The notes: generated from the letters alone by a model not told the origin. A stretch of DNA of 8,525 nt from Bacteroidota bacterium (GCA_026702635.1 JAPPBZ010000307.1:1-8525), one strand, 5' to 3'. Counted from the stretch's first letter, positions 1 through 7,984 are shown. Program-made: numbers and translations.

Positions 1-164
1 TAGTTGCCCGATCAGATAACACGCCTATCATCTTCAAACTCAACACCCCACCTGTGCGATAACTTTTTTCTACATCAAATCAGAAAGAAAATACTCCCGG
101 GGCATAATCCGCTCTGCCGCGGAGGTGTGACGATTTCGGTGTTCCAATCACCAAACCAGTGATC
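1..164. other. Non-coding left flank downstream of the peptidase gene
   Basis: No start codon or convincing reading frame is seen here on either strand. The stretch follows the TAG stop of the minus-strand peptidase gene. It contains an AT-rich part (about 61-95), a CCCGGG palindrome near 96-101, a small hairpin TCCGC/GCGGA (108-112 with 119-123), and another ATCAC/GTGAT (147-151 with 159-163). Neither hairpin is followed on the minus strand by a clean T run, so no terminator is called for the peptidase gene. The tail of a neighbouring gene cannot be ruled out at the very edge. Confidence 0.6.
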
Positions 165-2612
165 CTACAGATTCGGTGTTGGAGGCGCAGTCACATTCTC
201 AGAATTCTCTGCATTCTTCACGTAAGTGTCTAGCCACCGCGTCGTTTCCCAAAGGACATGCCCAACGGATTCTCGTGCGCGATACCCGTGGCTTTCGTGA
301 GGAAGCATGACAAGGCGGGCGGTCTTGCCAAGCCCCTTCAACGCACCATAAAAGCGGCGGCTCTGAAGTGGAAACGTTCCTGAGTTATTATCTGCTTCAC
401 CGTGAATGAGCAAAATCGGCTCGTTCACCTTATCCGCATGCATAAATGGCGACATCGTATAGTACGTCTCTGGTGACTCCCAGAACAGACGCTCTTCCCG
501 CTGAAACCCAAAGGGAGTCAGTGTACGGTTATACGCGCCGCTTCTCGCAATTCCGGCCCGGAAGAGATCGGAATGGGCCAAGAGGTTTGCGGTCATAAAT
601 GCACCGTAGGAGTGTCCCGCGATTGCCACACGATTGGGATCTACAACCCCTCGTACTACGCCAGCATCAATCGCCGCCTGTGCATTGGCTACCAACTGTT
701 CCCTAAATGTGTCATTCGGCTCCTCTTCCCCTTCCCCAATCACGGGCATAGAGGTGCCATCAAGTACGGCATATCCCTGAGTTACATAAGGGATTGCCCC
801 TGAATAGCTCATGTACTTGAATCGAAATGGACTGCCGCTTCGCTGACCAGCGAAGGCAGCATTTTTGAATTCACGCGGATAGGCCCAGATAAGTGTTGGA
901 AGCGGCCCATCCTGCTCACTATTATAGTCCGGTGGGAGATAGAGCGTCGCCTTCAAGGGAACTCCATCTGCACGCATATAATTCAGTTCTTCCTTTGTCA
1001 TGGCAGCCAGCTCTGGATAAGGATGTTCAAAGTTTGTCACGGCCGCCAGAGAACCCTCTTCCAGATCGCGTACAAAGTAATTCGGTGGATCATCAACCGA
1101 CTCCCGAACGGTCAGAATGCGGGGGGCATCAATGATTGAAACAGGGCGCTCATAGTATGGTGCCTCGCTTTGGAAGAGTGTGATGGTTTCGCCCGTGTCC
1201 AAATTCAGCTTTCGCAAAAACGGGCGATCCCCATCCTCCGATGCTCCAGTACCAACAAGTAGGAGTTGATCCCCATCCATCCGAAGCACAGACGTTCCCT
1301 GCGCTGTGCGTATCCTCTGAAAGGTCCCCGGGTTACTGTAACGATCTTCCGTGGAGCGATCAAACACCACCTTGGTGATCTCCCCAGGACTTGAAGGATT
1401 CAGCAGAGACGTTTTTTGTTGCCGGGTAGACCACCATGTTTCCATAACTAGAGCCAGTGACTCATTACCCCACAGGATTCCACCGTACCGGAGTTCCAAC
1501 TTTACCAGGGACACGGGATCGGATTCAAAGGGTGCATCCAGTAAAAAAACTTCGTCTCTTAACGTTGCATCAACTCCTGCATCGCCCCCATCTAATGCTT
1601 CAACCCAAACAAGCGTAGCGGGCGCATCTGCTCTCCAGGCCATACTGCGAGGCCCTTTGGTGGTGGACCCAAATGCAACCGGTACATTATCTGCCAGAGG
1701 CAACCGTGCTACTTCTTTGACAAGCTGTCCCTGTGCATCATAGATCGTATAACTGTGCGGAAAACGACTTGCCGGGACCAGATAGGAAAATGGGCGATGC
1801 ATTTCGCGAATCAGAATATATTGCCCATCCGGGGACGGTTCCGGGGTCAGGGCTAATCCCACTGGCCCCAGTGGAGTAACCGTGCCGTCAAGTGTGATAT
1901 GCAGGATCTGAGATGTCATGAACCATGCAAACAGATCCTCGTCATGCGGATTCGAGAGTAAATCCTGGTATGTCCGTGCTGGTGCCTCTTCTCCCAAGTT
2001 CTCCTGAATCACCGGGCCTTCTGGAGCGAGTGGCTGGGCTGGCATGTCTGCCTGATCCTCTGGAACGGTGCGGACCAGCAGGGACTGTGAATCTGGATGC
2101 CAATTTATGCTGCCATAGGTTACATCGTTAACCGCAACATCTGCCAATTGATGAGCGGTCCCGGTGGATACTTCGACGACATACAAATCTATCCGATCAA
2201 CCATATCCACGGTAAATGCTATATGCGTCCCATCCGGTGCCCACGATACATTTCGAACTCCACCAGATTCCGGGATCCCCGCTACAGGACGTGCCGGACT
2301 TGCGTCCAACGACTTGAAGCTGATTCCTGAGTAAGCGGTGCTCCGGCTTGGACCATGAATCCTTGGATTGATCCGCATCCCGGCAAGACGCATTTCTGGC
2401 GCAGCAACGTCTGCGATTGAGGGAAGCCCCGGCCTGTGTAGCAAGGCCATAAGCGTGCCATCGGGGCTTAGCCGAACCGATGGGGTAACGGGGGCATCGA
2501 GCAACCGATCTAGCGGTGCGGGCGGGGCTTGATAGTCCAGTTGTGCCTCCGCGGAGCGCACATTAAGAGTAACCATAAACAGTATGCATAGGAGGATCGG
2601 TGGATATTTCAT
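165..2612 (-). CDS. Exported S9-family serine peptidase, glutamyl endopeptidase type (prolyl oligopeptidase fold)
   Basis: This 815-residue serine peptidase should cleave peptides in the periplasm or at the cell surface. Residues 1-23 form a signal peptide (MKYPP, then a hydrophobic core) ending in AEA before Gln24. An N-terminal beta-propeller region with repeated 'SPDG/APDG' strands precedes a C-terminal alpha/beta-hydrolase domain from about residue 540. The catalytic triad is Ser668 in GHSYGAFM, Asp741 in HGEADNN and His775 in ESHGY. The segment RTYQDLLSNPHDEDLF (213-228) and the GHSYGAFMTANLLAHS block are, from memory, typical of the glutamyl endopeptidase branch (MEROPS S9D, as in plant chloroplast CGEP), and the length fits that family. 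A longer frame opens with TTG at 2639, but that TTG lies inside the likely -7 promoter box and would put nine polar residues before the signal peptide, so the ATG at 2612 is preferred. The gene is divergent from the SusCD operon, which suggests a role in trimming peptides for uptake. Cleavage after Glu is inferred from the family; another S9 specificity is possible. Confidence 0.9.
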   Translation of the reverse strand: MKYPPILLCILFMVTLNVRSAEAQLDYQAPPAPLDRLLDAPVTPSVRLSPDGTLMALLHRPGLPSIADVAAPEMRLAGMRINPRIHGPSRSTAYSGISFKSLDASPARPVAGIPESGGVRNVSWAPDGTHIAFTVDMVDRIDLYVVEVSTGTAHQLADVAVNDVTYGSINWHPDSQSLLVRTVPEDQADMPAQPLAPEGPVIQENLGEEAPARTYQDLLSNPHDEDLFAWFMTSQILHITLDGTVTPLGPVGLALTPEPSPDGQYILIREMHRPFSYLVPASRFPHSYTIYDAQGQLVKEVARLPLADNVPVAFGSTTKGPRSMAWRADAPATLVWVEALDGGDAGVDATLRDEVFLLDAPFESDPVSLVKLELRYGGILWGNESLALVMETWWSTRQQKTSLLNPSSPGEITKVVFDRSTEDRYSNPGTFQRIRTAQGTSVLRMDGDQLLLVGTGASEDGDRPFLRKLNLDTGETITLFQSEAPYYERPVSIIDAPRILTVRESVDDPPNYFVRDLEEGSLAAVTNFEHPYPELAAMTKEELNYMRADGVPLKATLYLPPDYNSEQDGPLPTLIWAYPREFKNAAFAGQRSGSPFRFKYMSYSGAIPYVTQGYAVLDGTSMPVIGEGEEEPNDTFREQLVANAQAAIDAGVVRGVVDPNRVAIAGHSYGAFMTANLLAHSDLFRAGIARSGAYNRTLTPFGFQREERLFWESPETYYTMSPFMHADKVNEPILLIHGEADNNSGTFPLQSRRFYGALKGLGKTARLVMLPHESHGYRARESVGHVLWETTRWLDTYVKNAENSENVTAPPTPNL

Positions 2613-2636
2613 GATCTGGCTTGAACTTGATTTTAC

Positions 2637-2644
2637 CAAAAATA
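2637..2644 (-). promoter_or_regulatory. Candidate Bacteroidota -7 promoter box for the S9 peptidase gene
   Basis: On the minus strand this reads TATTTTTG, a full match to the Bacteroidota -7 consensus TAnnTTTG. It lies 24 bases upstream of the ATG at 2612, leaving a short leader. A TTG at the usual distance for the -33 element (about 19-21 bases further upstream) is not present; the nearest TTG triplets are only about 9-12 bases away. The call therefore rests on one element and its position. Confidence 0.5.
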
Positions 2645-3025
2645 CGACCGAGGCAACAACCTATCCGAATCCTTTATTGTTCCGAAACCTGAAAGGAGTA
2701 TCCTCCACAACCTTTGGTGGCGCAAATTTCAGATGACGCTTTGAAGCAGGCGTATATCCTGCCGCTGCCCTTAACAATACAGTCCTTTTGACTCTGGAAG
2801 GTTCCCCACCTGGCTTCCTGCACTGGTTCACCATCACAGGACTCGACTTGGGTTGCCGATTCGTTGCTGAATCGAGGTGAACGACATACATCCTGTCGTC
2901 TATAGCATTTATGTATTGATCGGTGCACCATCAAATCGTCTGCTCAATCCCCCCTAAACAAGATGTTTCCCCGAAAAATCACTAAATCTTAACAAATTAT
3001 TCACGGTGTAACCAGTGCATATTAA

Positions 3026-3055
3026 TCGAGATTTTAAAAAAAAATCGTATCTTTC
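3026..3055 (+). promoter_or_regulatory. Weak candidate Bacteroidota promoter for the SusC-SusD operon
   Basis: TATCTTTC at 3048-3055 matches TAnnTTTG at all but the last base. TCG at 3026-3028 lies 19 bases upstream, where a -33 TTG is expected, and differs at one base. An A-rich tract (3036-3044) lies between the two. Transcription would start near 3061, giving a leader of about 55 bases. Each element has a mismatch, so this is only the best candidate in the spacer. Confidence 0.3.
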
Positions 3056-3060
3056 CGTTC

Positions 3061-3093
3061 GTGCAAGGCTGCACCTTCTTTTAGGCCTTTTTT
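3061..3093 (+). promoter_or_regulatory. Overlapping hairpins with a T run in the SusC gene leader
   Basis: Two mutually exclusive stems can be drawn. GTGCA (3061-3065) pairs with TGCAC (3070-3074). Alternatively AAGGC (3065-3069) pairs with GCCTT (3085-3089), whose right arm runs into T residues to 3093, as in a short intrinsic terminator. Both stems are only five base pairs and the second has a loop of about 15 bases, so stability is modest. Attenuation of the operon is possible; chance pairing is equally plausible. Confidence 0.25.
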
Positions 3094-3117
3094 ATCAATC
3101 ATATCTCATTTCACAAC

Positions 3118-6100
3118 ATGAAGATAAAATTACTTCTATACGCGCTGATCCCGCTCGTTGCCTTTTCGGCGGGAAGCGCTTTCGCCCAAAGCCAGGTTCA
3201 AGGTACTGTGCGTGACGCCTCGTCAGCTGAACCGCTGCCTGGTGTAAACATCATCATCAAGGGAACCTTCGAAGGAACCACCTCCGACATCAATGGAGCT
3301 TACAGTCTCACTGTGGCTTCGCTACAGGACACCCTGGTCTTTTCCTTTATCGGGTTTGACACGCAGGAAGTCGGAATTGATGGCCGAACAACCATTGACG
3401 TAGACTTGGTCGAGACGGTTTTCGAAATCGGCGAAGAACTCGTCGTAACGGGTTATGGATCCCAAGAACGTCGAACTATTACAGGTTCCGTCTCCAACCT
3501 TGGAGAAGATGATTTTTTAACTGGCAACGTGAATTCTGTCGAGGAAATGATCCAAGGCAAGGTTGCCGGGCTGCAGATCACCACCCGCAATGGGAATCCG
3601 AATGACCTCCCAGATGTGCGGCTCCGAGGAATTTCTTCCTTTGGGGCAAACCAGTCTCCTCTGGTTGTCGTGGACGGTGTTGTTGGTGGTAGCATCGACA
3701 GCATTGACCCCACAGACATTGAGTCCATCGATGTGCTCAAAGACGCCTCAGCATCTGCCATTTACGGGACTCGGGGATCCGCTGGTGTGATCCTTATCAC
3801 TACCAAAACTGGTGAGGCCCGCGAGGGGGTATCCGTTGACTACAACGCCTACTACACCTTTGAAGGAATTGAAAATCGCCTGGATGTACTTTCAGGTGAT
3901 GATTTCCGTCGGCTGTCTCAGGAGAGTGGTTTTGCCGCCCCAGATCATGGCCATAATACGGACTGGTTTGAGGAAGTCACCCAGCAAGGCTCAAACATGG
4001 TTCACACCCTTGCACTCAGTGGTGGAAGTGAAAACTCAATTTACCGAGTTTCCGGTAATTTCCGCGACCGCAATGGAATTCAGCGCTATACCGGCTTCCA
4101 GGAAATCGGTGGACGGCTAAACTTCACGCAGTGGACGCTGAATCGCAAGTTGGAAATCACCATCCAGCTATCAGCAAACAAGAGGGATCAAAACTTCGGT
4201 TTTGCGGATGCCTTCAAGTTCTCCGGCGTTATGAACCCGACCGCACCGGTCACTGCAGACGGGTTTGAGAATACTGGTGGATTCTTTGAACAGCCACTGT
4301 TTAACTATTTCAATCCGGTTGCAATCATTGAAGAAGGAAGCCGGACGGGTGAAAACAAGCTTTTCACCAGTGTGTTTCGGGGTGAATACGATTTGTCTGT
4401 GCTCCTGCCCGGTCTCTCGGTCGCAGCGCAGTATTCCTATCAGAATAACGATGTGGTGGCGAGAAATTTCTACTCGCGGCGGCATAAAGTTGGTGGTGGT
4501 GCCACTGCTGCTTCGCTTGGACCTGGATTCGCTTCGCAGTCCTATGCAGATTTGGAGAGTGAGCTTTTTGAAACAACTCTTCACTATGCCGGAGATTTGA
4601 CCAGCGACGCTGCACTTGAGCTTATTGCAGGTTACTCCTACAATGACTTCATCAGTGAAGGCTTCGATGCTGGTGGAGGCGACTTTGTTACTGATAACGT
4701 TGAAGTGAACAACTTCTCTTTCGCACAGGATTTCAACCAAGGAGAAGCCAGCGTTGGCAGCTTCCGGGATACGAATCGTCTGATCGCCTTCTTCGGCCGT
4801 GCGAACGTAAACTATGACGGAACCTTCTTCTTAAATGGCAGCGTTCGTCGAGAAGGATCCTCCCGTTTTGGGGTTGACAATAAATGGGGCCTCTTCTGGT
4901 CCGCCGGGGTTGGGGTTGAGTTGGCCAACCTCGTTGAACTTCCCTACTTCAGTGAATTACGCCTCCGGGCCAGTATTGGTAAGACCGGTCAGGACGCTCC
5001 AACCAGCGGCCTTTCCCTCTCCAGACTGGGACCTGCAGGGAGTTTCTTTGTGAATGGTCAGTACATTCAAAGCTTCAGTCCGGTCAGTAACCCAAATCCA
5101 GATCTGAAATGGGAAGAAAAGACCGAAATCAATATTGGGCTTGACTTTGTTGCTCTGGACAATCGTCTGAGCGGTCGTATAGATGCCTATCAGTCGACAA
5201 CCAGCGACTTGCTCTTCCAGATCGCCGTTCCTGTTCCTCCGAACCTGTTTCCAACCACATGGAGCAATGTAGGAGAGTTATCAACCCAAGGTCTGGAGCT
5301 CTCTGTGGACTATGATATACTCCAAGCCAGTTCTTCCTCTGGCCTCTCATGGAATTCAGGAATAATTGCTTCCTTCTACTCGGAAACAATGCTGGATGAG
5401 TACCTGACGGAAGATGTCCAATTCATCGCTGAACCCGGTGCTCCGGGACTCAATAATGTCCAGATGATTCGGATCAAGGAGGGTGAACCCATTGGCCAAT
5501 TGTGGGGGCCCGTTTTCTCGAGGATTGGTGACAATGGTCGGTGGCTCTTCCATGCTGCAGATGGCTCGGAAAAAGAGTATGAAGACTTGGCCTTTGGAGC
5601 TGATGGAGATGAACAAATTCTCGGAAATGGCCTTCCTGATTTCCAACTGGGCTGGTCAAACCGGATGTCCTACGGAGATTTTGATGCGAGCTTCTTCTTA
5701 GAAGGAGTGTTTGGCCATCAAATCGCGAATATGTTCAGCACATTCTATTCGGTGCCAAAGCAGATTTCATCTTACAACGTCTTGCAGGATGCTTTCGATT
5801 TGGCCAATCTTAACGATGATCCACGCTGGTCCAGTTACCACGTTGAAAACGGGGACTATATTCGTCTGAGCAACGCCTCGGTTGGATATACTCTTCCTGC
5901 TTCTGTGCTTGGTAACTCCCCCATCCGGCGAGTGCGGATCTATCTGTCCGGGAACAACCTGTTTACGATCACCGGCTATTCCGGCCTGAATCCTCAGGTA
6001 CGGTATGTAGACAGGAATCAGGGACAGTCAGGTCAAGGTGCCACCGTTGGTCCATTGGGGCCAGGCATTGAACGGCGTCTTGAGTATTTCACTACGCGCT

Positions 6101-6132
6101 CCGTCAGCTTTGGCGTGAACATCAACTTGTAA
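3118..6132 (+). CDS. SusC/RagA-family TonB-linked outer-membrane transporter
   Basis: This 1004-residue outer-membrane barrel imports large nutrients such as oligosaccharides or oligopeptides, using energy passed on by TonB, with the SusD protein as its lid. Residues 1-23 are a signal peptide (MKIKLLLYAL start, AFA before Gln24). A carboxypeptidase-regulatory-like domain follows at about 26-100 (VQGTVRDASSAEPLPGVNI). The TonB-box region is EELVVTGYGSQ (106-115 or so), and the plug domain spans roughly 115-235, including the family signature SAIYGTRGSAGVILITTK (213-230). The rest to residue 1004 is beta-barrel, with alternating aromatic strands. No N-terminal STN domain is present, so it is probably not a sigma/anti-sigma signalling transducer. 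The last residues are SFGVNINL, ending in Leu rather than the usual Phe. The start is the ATG that opens directly into the signal peptide; no clear Shine-Dalgarno sequence precedes it, which is normal for the group. The SusD gene begins 13 bases downstream. The substrate cannot be read from the sequence. Confidence 0.96.
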   Translation: MKIKLLLYALIPLVAFSAGSAFAQSQVQGTVRDASSAEPLPGVNIIIKGTFEGTTSDINGAYSLTVASLQDTLVFSFIGFDTQEVGIDGRTTIDVDLVETVFEIGEELVVTGYGSQERRTITGSVSNLGEDDFLTGNVNSVEEMIQGKVAGLQITTRNGNPNDLPDVRLRGISSFGANQSPLVVVDGVVGGSIDSIDPTDIESIDVLKDASASAIYGTRGSAGVILITTKTGEAREGVSVDYNAYYTFEGIENRLDVLSGDDFRRLSQESGFAAPDHGHNTDWFEEVTQQGSNMVHTLALSGGSENSIYRVSGNFRDRNGIQRYTGFQEIGGRLNFTQWTLNRKLEITIQLSANKRDQNFGFADAFKFSGVMNPTAPVTADGFENTGGFFEQPLFNYFNPVAIIEEGSRTGENKLFTSVFRGEYDLSVLLPGLSVAAQYSYQNNDVVARNFYSRRHKVGGGATAASLGPGFASQSYADLESELFETTLHYAGDLTSDAALELIAGYSYNDFISEGFDAGGGDFVTDNVEVNNFSFAQDFNQGEASVGSFRDTNRLIAFFGRANVNYDGTFFLNGSVRREGSSRFGVDNKWGLFWSAGVGVELANLVELPYFSELRLRASIGKTGQDAPTSGLSLSRLGPAGSFFVNGQYIQSFSPVSNPNPDLKWEEKTEINIGLDFVALDNRLSGRIDAYQSTTSDLLFQIAVPVPPNLFPTTWSNVGELSTQGLELSVDYDILQASSSSGLSWNSGIIASFYSETMLDEYLTEDVQFIAEPGAPGLNNVQMIRIKEGEPIGQLWGPVFSRIGDNGRWLFHAADGSEKEYEDLAFGADGDEQILGNGLPDFQLGWSNRMSYGDFDASFFLEGVFGHQIANMFSTFYSVPKQISSYNVLQDAFDLANLNDDPRWSSYHVENGDYIRLSNASVGYTLPASVLGNSPIRRVRIYLSGNNLFTITGYSGLNPQVRYVDRNQGQSGQGATVGPLGPGIERRLEYFTTRSVSFGVNINL

Positions 6133-6145
6133 CCAAGACCAACAA

Positions 6146-7837
6146 ATGAACAGAGTTAAAATGAAAAAGACATTTACACTTCACTCGTTGGTCCTTGCAT
6201 TGGGCATGTTGCTATTTGCTCCAGCCTGTACGGACCTCGGGGAAACTGTTGACAGTCAAGTTCAGCCCTCCGACTTTTTCCAGAATGACCAGCAGTTCAT
6301 CTCAGCGATGGGCGATGCGTACAGCAACCTGGGATCGGTTGGAGGAAGTGGATCTCCTGGACAGTTCAACGAAGTCACAACCGATGAGTTAATCGTTCCG
6401 ACTCGAGGACAGGACTGGTCCGATGGCGGCTTCTGGGTCCGGCTCCATACCCACGCATGGTTACCTAACGAAGGTACCTTTGAGGGATTCTGGAATGGAT
6501 ACTTTGGTGGTGTTAATAATGCCAACCGTCTCATTTTCCAGTTTGAAAGTGCTTTGGATGAAGGAACCGCGAATGCTGACCTTGTCGTCCCTTTTGTATC
6601 TGAGTTAAAGGCGCTTCGGGCATTTTACTACTTTTGGCTTCTTGACGCCTTCGGTAATGTACCGATCGTAACCAGCTTCATTGACGCGGACGAACAGCCG
6701 TCTCAACCATCTTCGAGCTTTGCCGAAGGCCGGCGTATGGTTTTTGAATTCGTGGAAAAGGAACTCCTGGATAACCTACCCAACCTGAGCTCAGACGCAC
6801 GGGGCACTTACGGTCGCATGAATGCTTATGTGGCGCAAATGACCTTGGCAAAGTTGTACATGAATGCCGAAGTCTATACGGGAGTACCCAGATGGAATGA
6901 TGCGTTGACCCACCTGAATGGGATCATCAACTCTGGTGTCTACAGTTTGGCAGTAGATTACCATTCCAATTTTGCGGTTCAGAATGATGGATCACCTGAA
7001 AATATTTTCGTTGTTCCCTACGACAAAGTATTTCGGGGCGGGCTCAATATACATCAAATGACCCTGCATTATGGAAGTCAGAACACCTACAACTTCCAGA
7101 ATCAGCCATGGAATGGTTGGAGTGCGACGCAAAAGATCTATGAATCCGTCATCAATCCCGATCAAAACCCAGGCCCCCAAGGCGAAGTTTGGGGAGTCAT
7201 GCCTACCAGTGATGATGCCGGCGTGGAACGCGTTATGGGAACGATGGATGATCGTCTCGGCAATTTCCTAGTTGGTCCCCAGTATACTACTGCTGGCGAT
7301 CGAGTATTGGATTCCGGTGTGTTCAGTGATTTTGACAAGAATGGGGAACCGCTCTCCTTTGTACCTATGATCACTGAGTTCGATGATGACGAATTTCGGG
7401 GGCTTACCTGTCGCCAGTGCGGTGCCCGGATTGGTAAGTACGAGTTCGAGAATGGAATCGGCGCAAGTGGGAGTAATGACTTTGTAATCTTTAGGTACGC
7501 TGATGTCCTGCTTCTCAAAGCCGAAGCTCTATGGCGGCAAAATTCTGCCAGTGCCGAGGCATTAGCTCTGGTCAATCAGGTTCGTATGCGCTCTGGGGTT
7601 GACCCATTTGACAATCTGACTGCAGATCGTCTCTTGGCTGAGCGTGGACGGGAATTGTTCTTTGAACAGACCCGGCGACAGGACCAGATTCGATTCGCTG
7701 GGGCAGAAGGTGGTGAAACGCGTTATAACGATCCTTGGAGATACAAGGGACTCTCCGATGCATTTCGTAACGTGGCACCAATTCCTGAAAACCAATTACA
7801 GGCTAATCCGAATCTAGTCCAGAACCCTGGCTACTAG
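6146..7837 (+). CDS. SusD/RagB-family nutrient-binding outer-membrane lipoprotein
   Basis: This 563-residue surface lipoprotein is the ligand-capturing lid of the SusC transporter encoded just upstream. A hydrophobic signal segment ends in FAPAC, so Cys28 is the likely lipidated residue; the acidic CTDLGE after it suits export to the surface in this group. The N-terminal SusD-like half carries the typical ALRAFYYFWLLDAFGNVPIV block (156-175). The C-terminal SusD half has FRYADVLLLKAEALW (449-463), VNQVRMRSGV (476-485) and LLAERGRELFFE (496-507). The usual near-terminal PIPENQLQANPNLVQNPGY ends the protein. Length is normal for the family. Two ATGs are possible: 6146, or 6161 which gives MKKTF and a tidier signal peptide; the first is kept because an A-rich stretch precedes it, but the second is nearly as likely. 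Unusual points are a CxxC pair (Cys422, Cys425) just before the conserved GARIGKY region and a DFDKNGE loop at 395-401. Ligand specificity is unknown. Confidence 0.95.
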   Translation: MNRVKMKKTFTLHSLVLALGMLLFAPACTDLGETVDSQVQPSDFFQNDQQFISAMGDAYSNLGSVGGSGSPGQFNEVTTDELIVPTRGQDWSDGGFWVRLHTHAWLPNEGTFEGFWNGYFGGVNNANRLIFQFESALDEGTANADLVVPFVSELKALRAFYYFWLLDAFGNVPIVTSFIDADEQPSQPSSSFAEGRRMVFEFVEKELLDNLPNLSSDARGTYGRMNAYVAQMTLAKLYMNAEVYTGVPRWNDALTHLNGIINSGVYSLAVDYHSNFAVQNDGSPENIFVVPYDKVFRGGLNIHQMTLHYGSQNTYNFQNQPWNGWSATQKIYESVINPDQNPGPQGEVWGVMPTSDDAGVERVMGTMDDRLGNFLVGPQYTTAGDRVLDSGVFSDFDKNGEPLSFVPMITEFDDDEFRGLTCRQCGARIGKYEFENGIGASGSNDFVIFRYADVLLLKAEALWRQNSASAEALALVNQVRMRSGVDPFDNLTADRLLAERGRELFFEQTRRQDQIRFAGAEGGETRYNDPWRYKGLSDAFRNVAPIPENQLQANPNLVQNPGY

Positions 7838-7856
7838 ATTCTGCAAATTCTCTCAG

Positions 7857-7897
7857 AAAAGAGTCCTCCCGTGCTTTGGCATAGGAGGACTCTTTTT
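7857..7897 (+). terminator. Intrinsic terminator of the SusC-SusD operon
   Basis: A perfect stem pairs GAGTCCTCC (7861-7869) with GGAGGACTC (7884-7892), followed by five T residues (7893-7897). Four A residues before the left arm can extend pairing into the T run. Within the 14-base loop, TGC and GCA can also pair. It lies about 20 bases after the SusD stop codon and closes the operon, so the following gene probably needs its own promoter or read-through. Confidence 0.9.
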
Positions 7898-7984
7898 GTA
7901 TCATTGATCTGAGAGTCCGTGTATGCCCACAACAACTTTCAATTCATCAAACCGCTAGCTTCCATATACAACCGGTAATCTATA

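Larger units (their letters stand above)
2645..3117. other. Long divergent intergenic spacer, no supported gene
   Basis: This spacer of nearly 480 bases separates the divergent peptidase and SusC genes. Two overlapping minus-strand frames of 76 and 86 codons (2661-2891 and 2674-2934) exist, but their products resemble no family I know, have no signal peptide, and overlap each other in different frames. A plus-strand frame is open from 2641 to 2880 except for one TGA at 2734, but no good start is seen. Small hairpins are CGATTC/GAATCG (2857-2862 with 2869-2874) and GCAGG/CCTGC (2746-2750 with 2758-2762). From about 2945 the sequence becomes AT-rich, as expected of a promoter region for the SusC gene. 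Decayed coding sequence, an unrecognised small RNA or plain regulatory DNA are all possible. Confidence 0.5.

Noticed and set aside
147..163. ATCAC/GTGAT hairpin just after the peptidase stop codon
   Set aside because: A five-base-pair stem with no T run on the minus strand does not support a terminator.
132..180. Short direct repeat GATTTCGGTGTT / GATTCGGTGTT around the peptidase stop codon
   Set aside because: Two imperfect copies of 11-12 bases are too short and too few to call a repeat element or attachment site.
1351..1743. Plus-strand open frame of 130 codons opposite the peptidase gene
   Set aside because: The minus strand here encodes the propeller region of a clear S9 peptidase; the plus frame has no recognisable features.
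3030..3046. GATTTT/AAAATC inverted repeat as a regulator-binding site
   Set aside because: The symmetry comes mainly from the A/T-rich tract between the candidate promoter elements and is likely to arise by chance.
4171..4740. Minus-strand open frame of 189 codons inside the SusC gene
   Set aside because: It lies wholly within a well-supported coding region, in antisense, and its product has no signal peptide or family features; it is a shadow frame.
7409..7420. Zinc-ribbon reading of the CRQC motif
   Set aside because: A zinc ribbon needs a second CxxC or equivalent ligands, and the protein has no other cysteine apart from the lipidated one.
7162..7575. Minus-strand open frame of 137 codons inside the SusD gene
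   Set aside because: It is antisense to conserved SusD sequence and its Ser/Pro-rich product looks like a shadow of the real frame.
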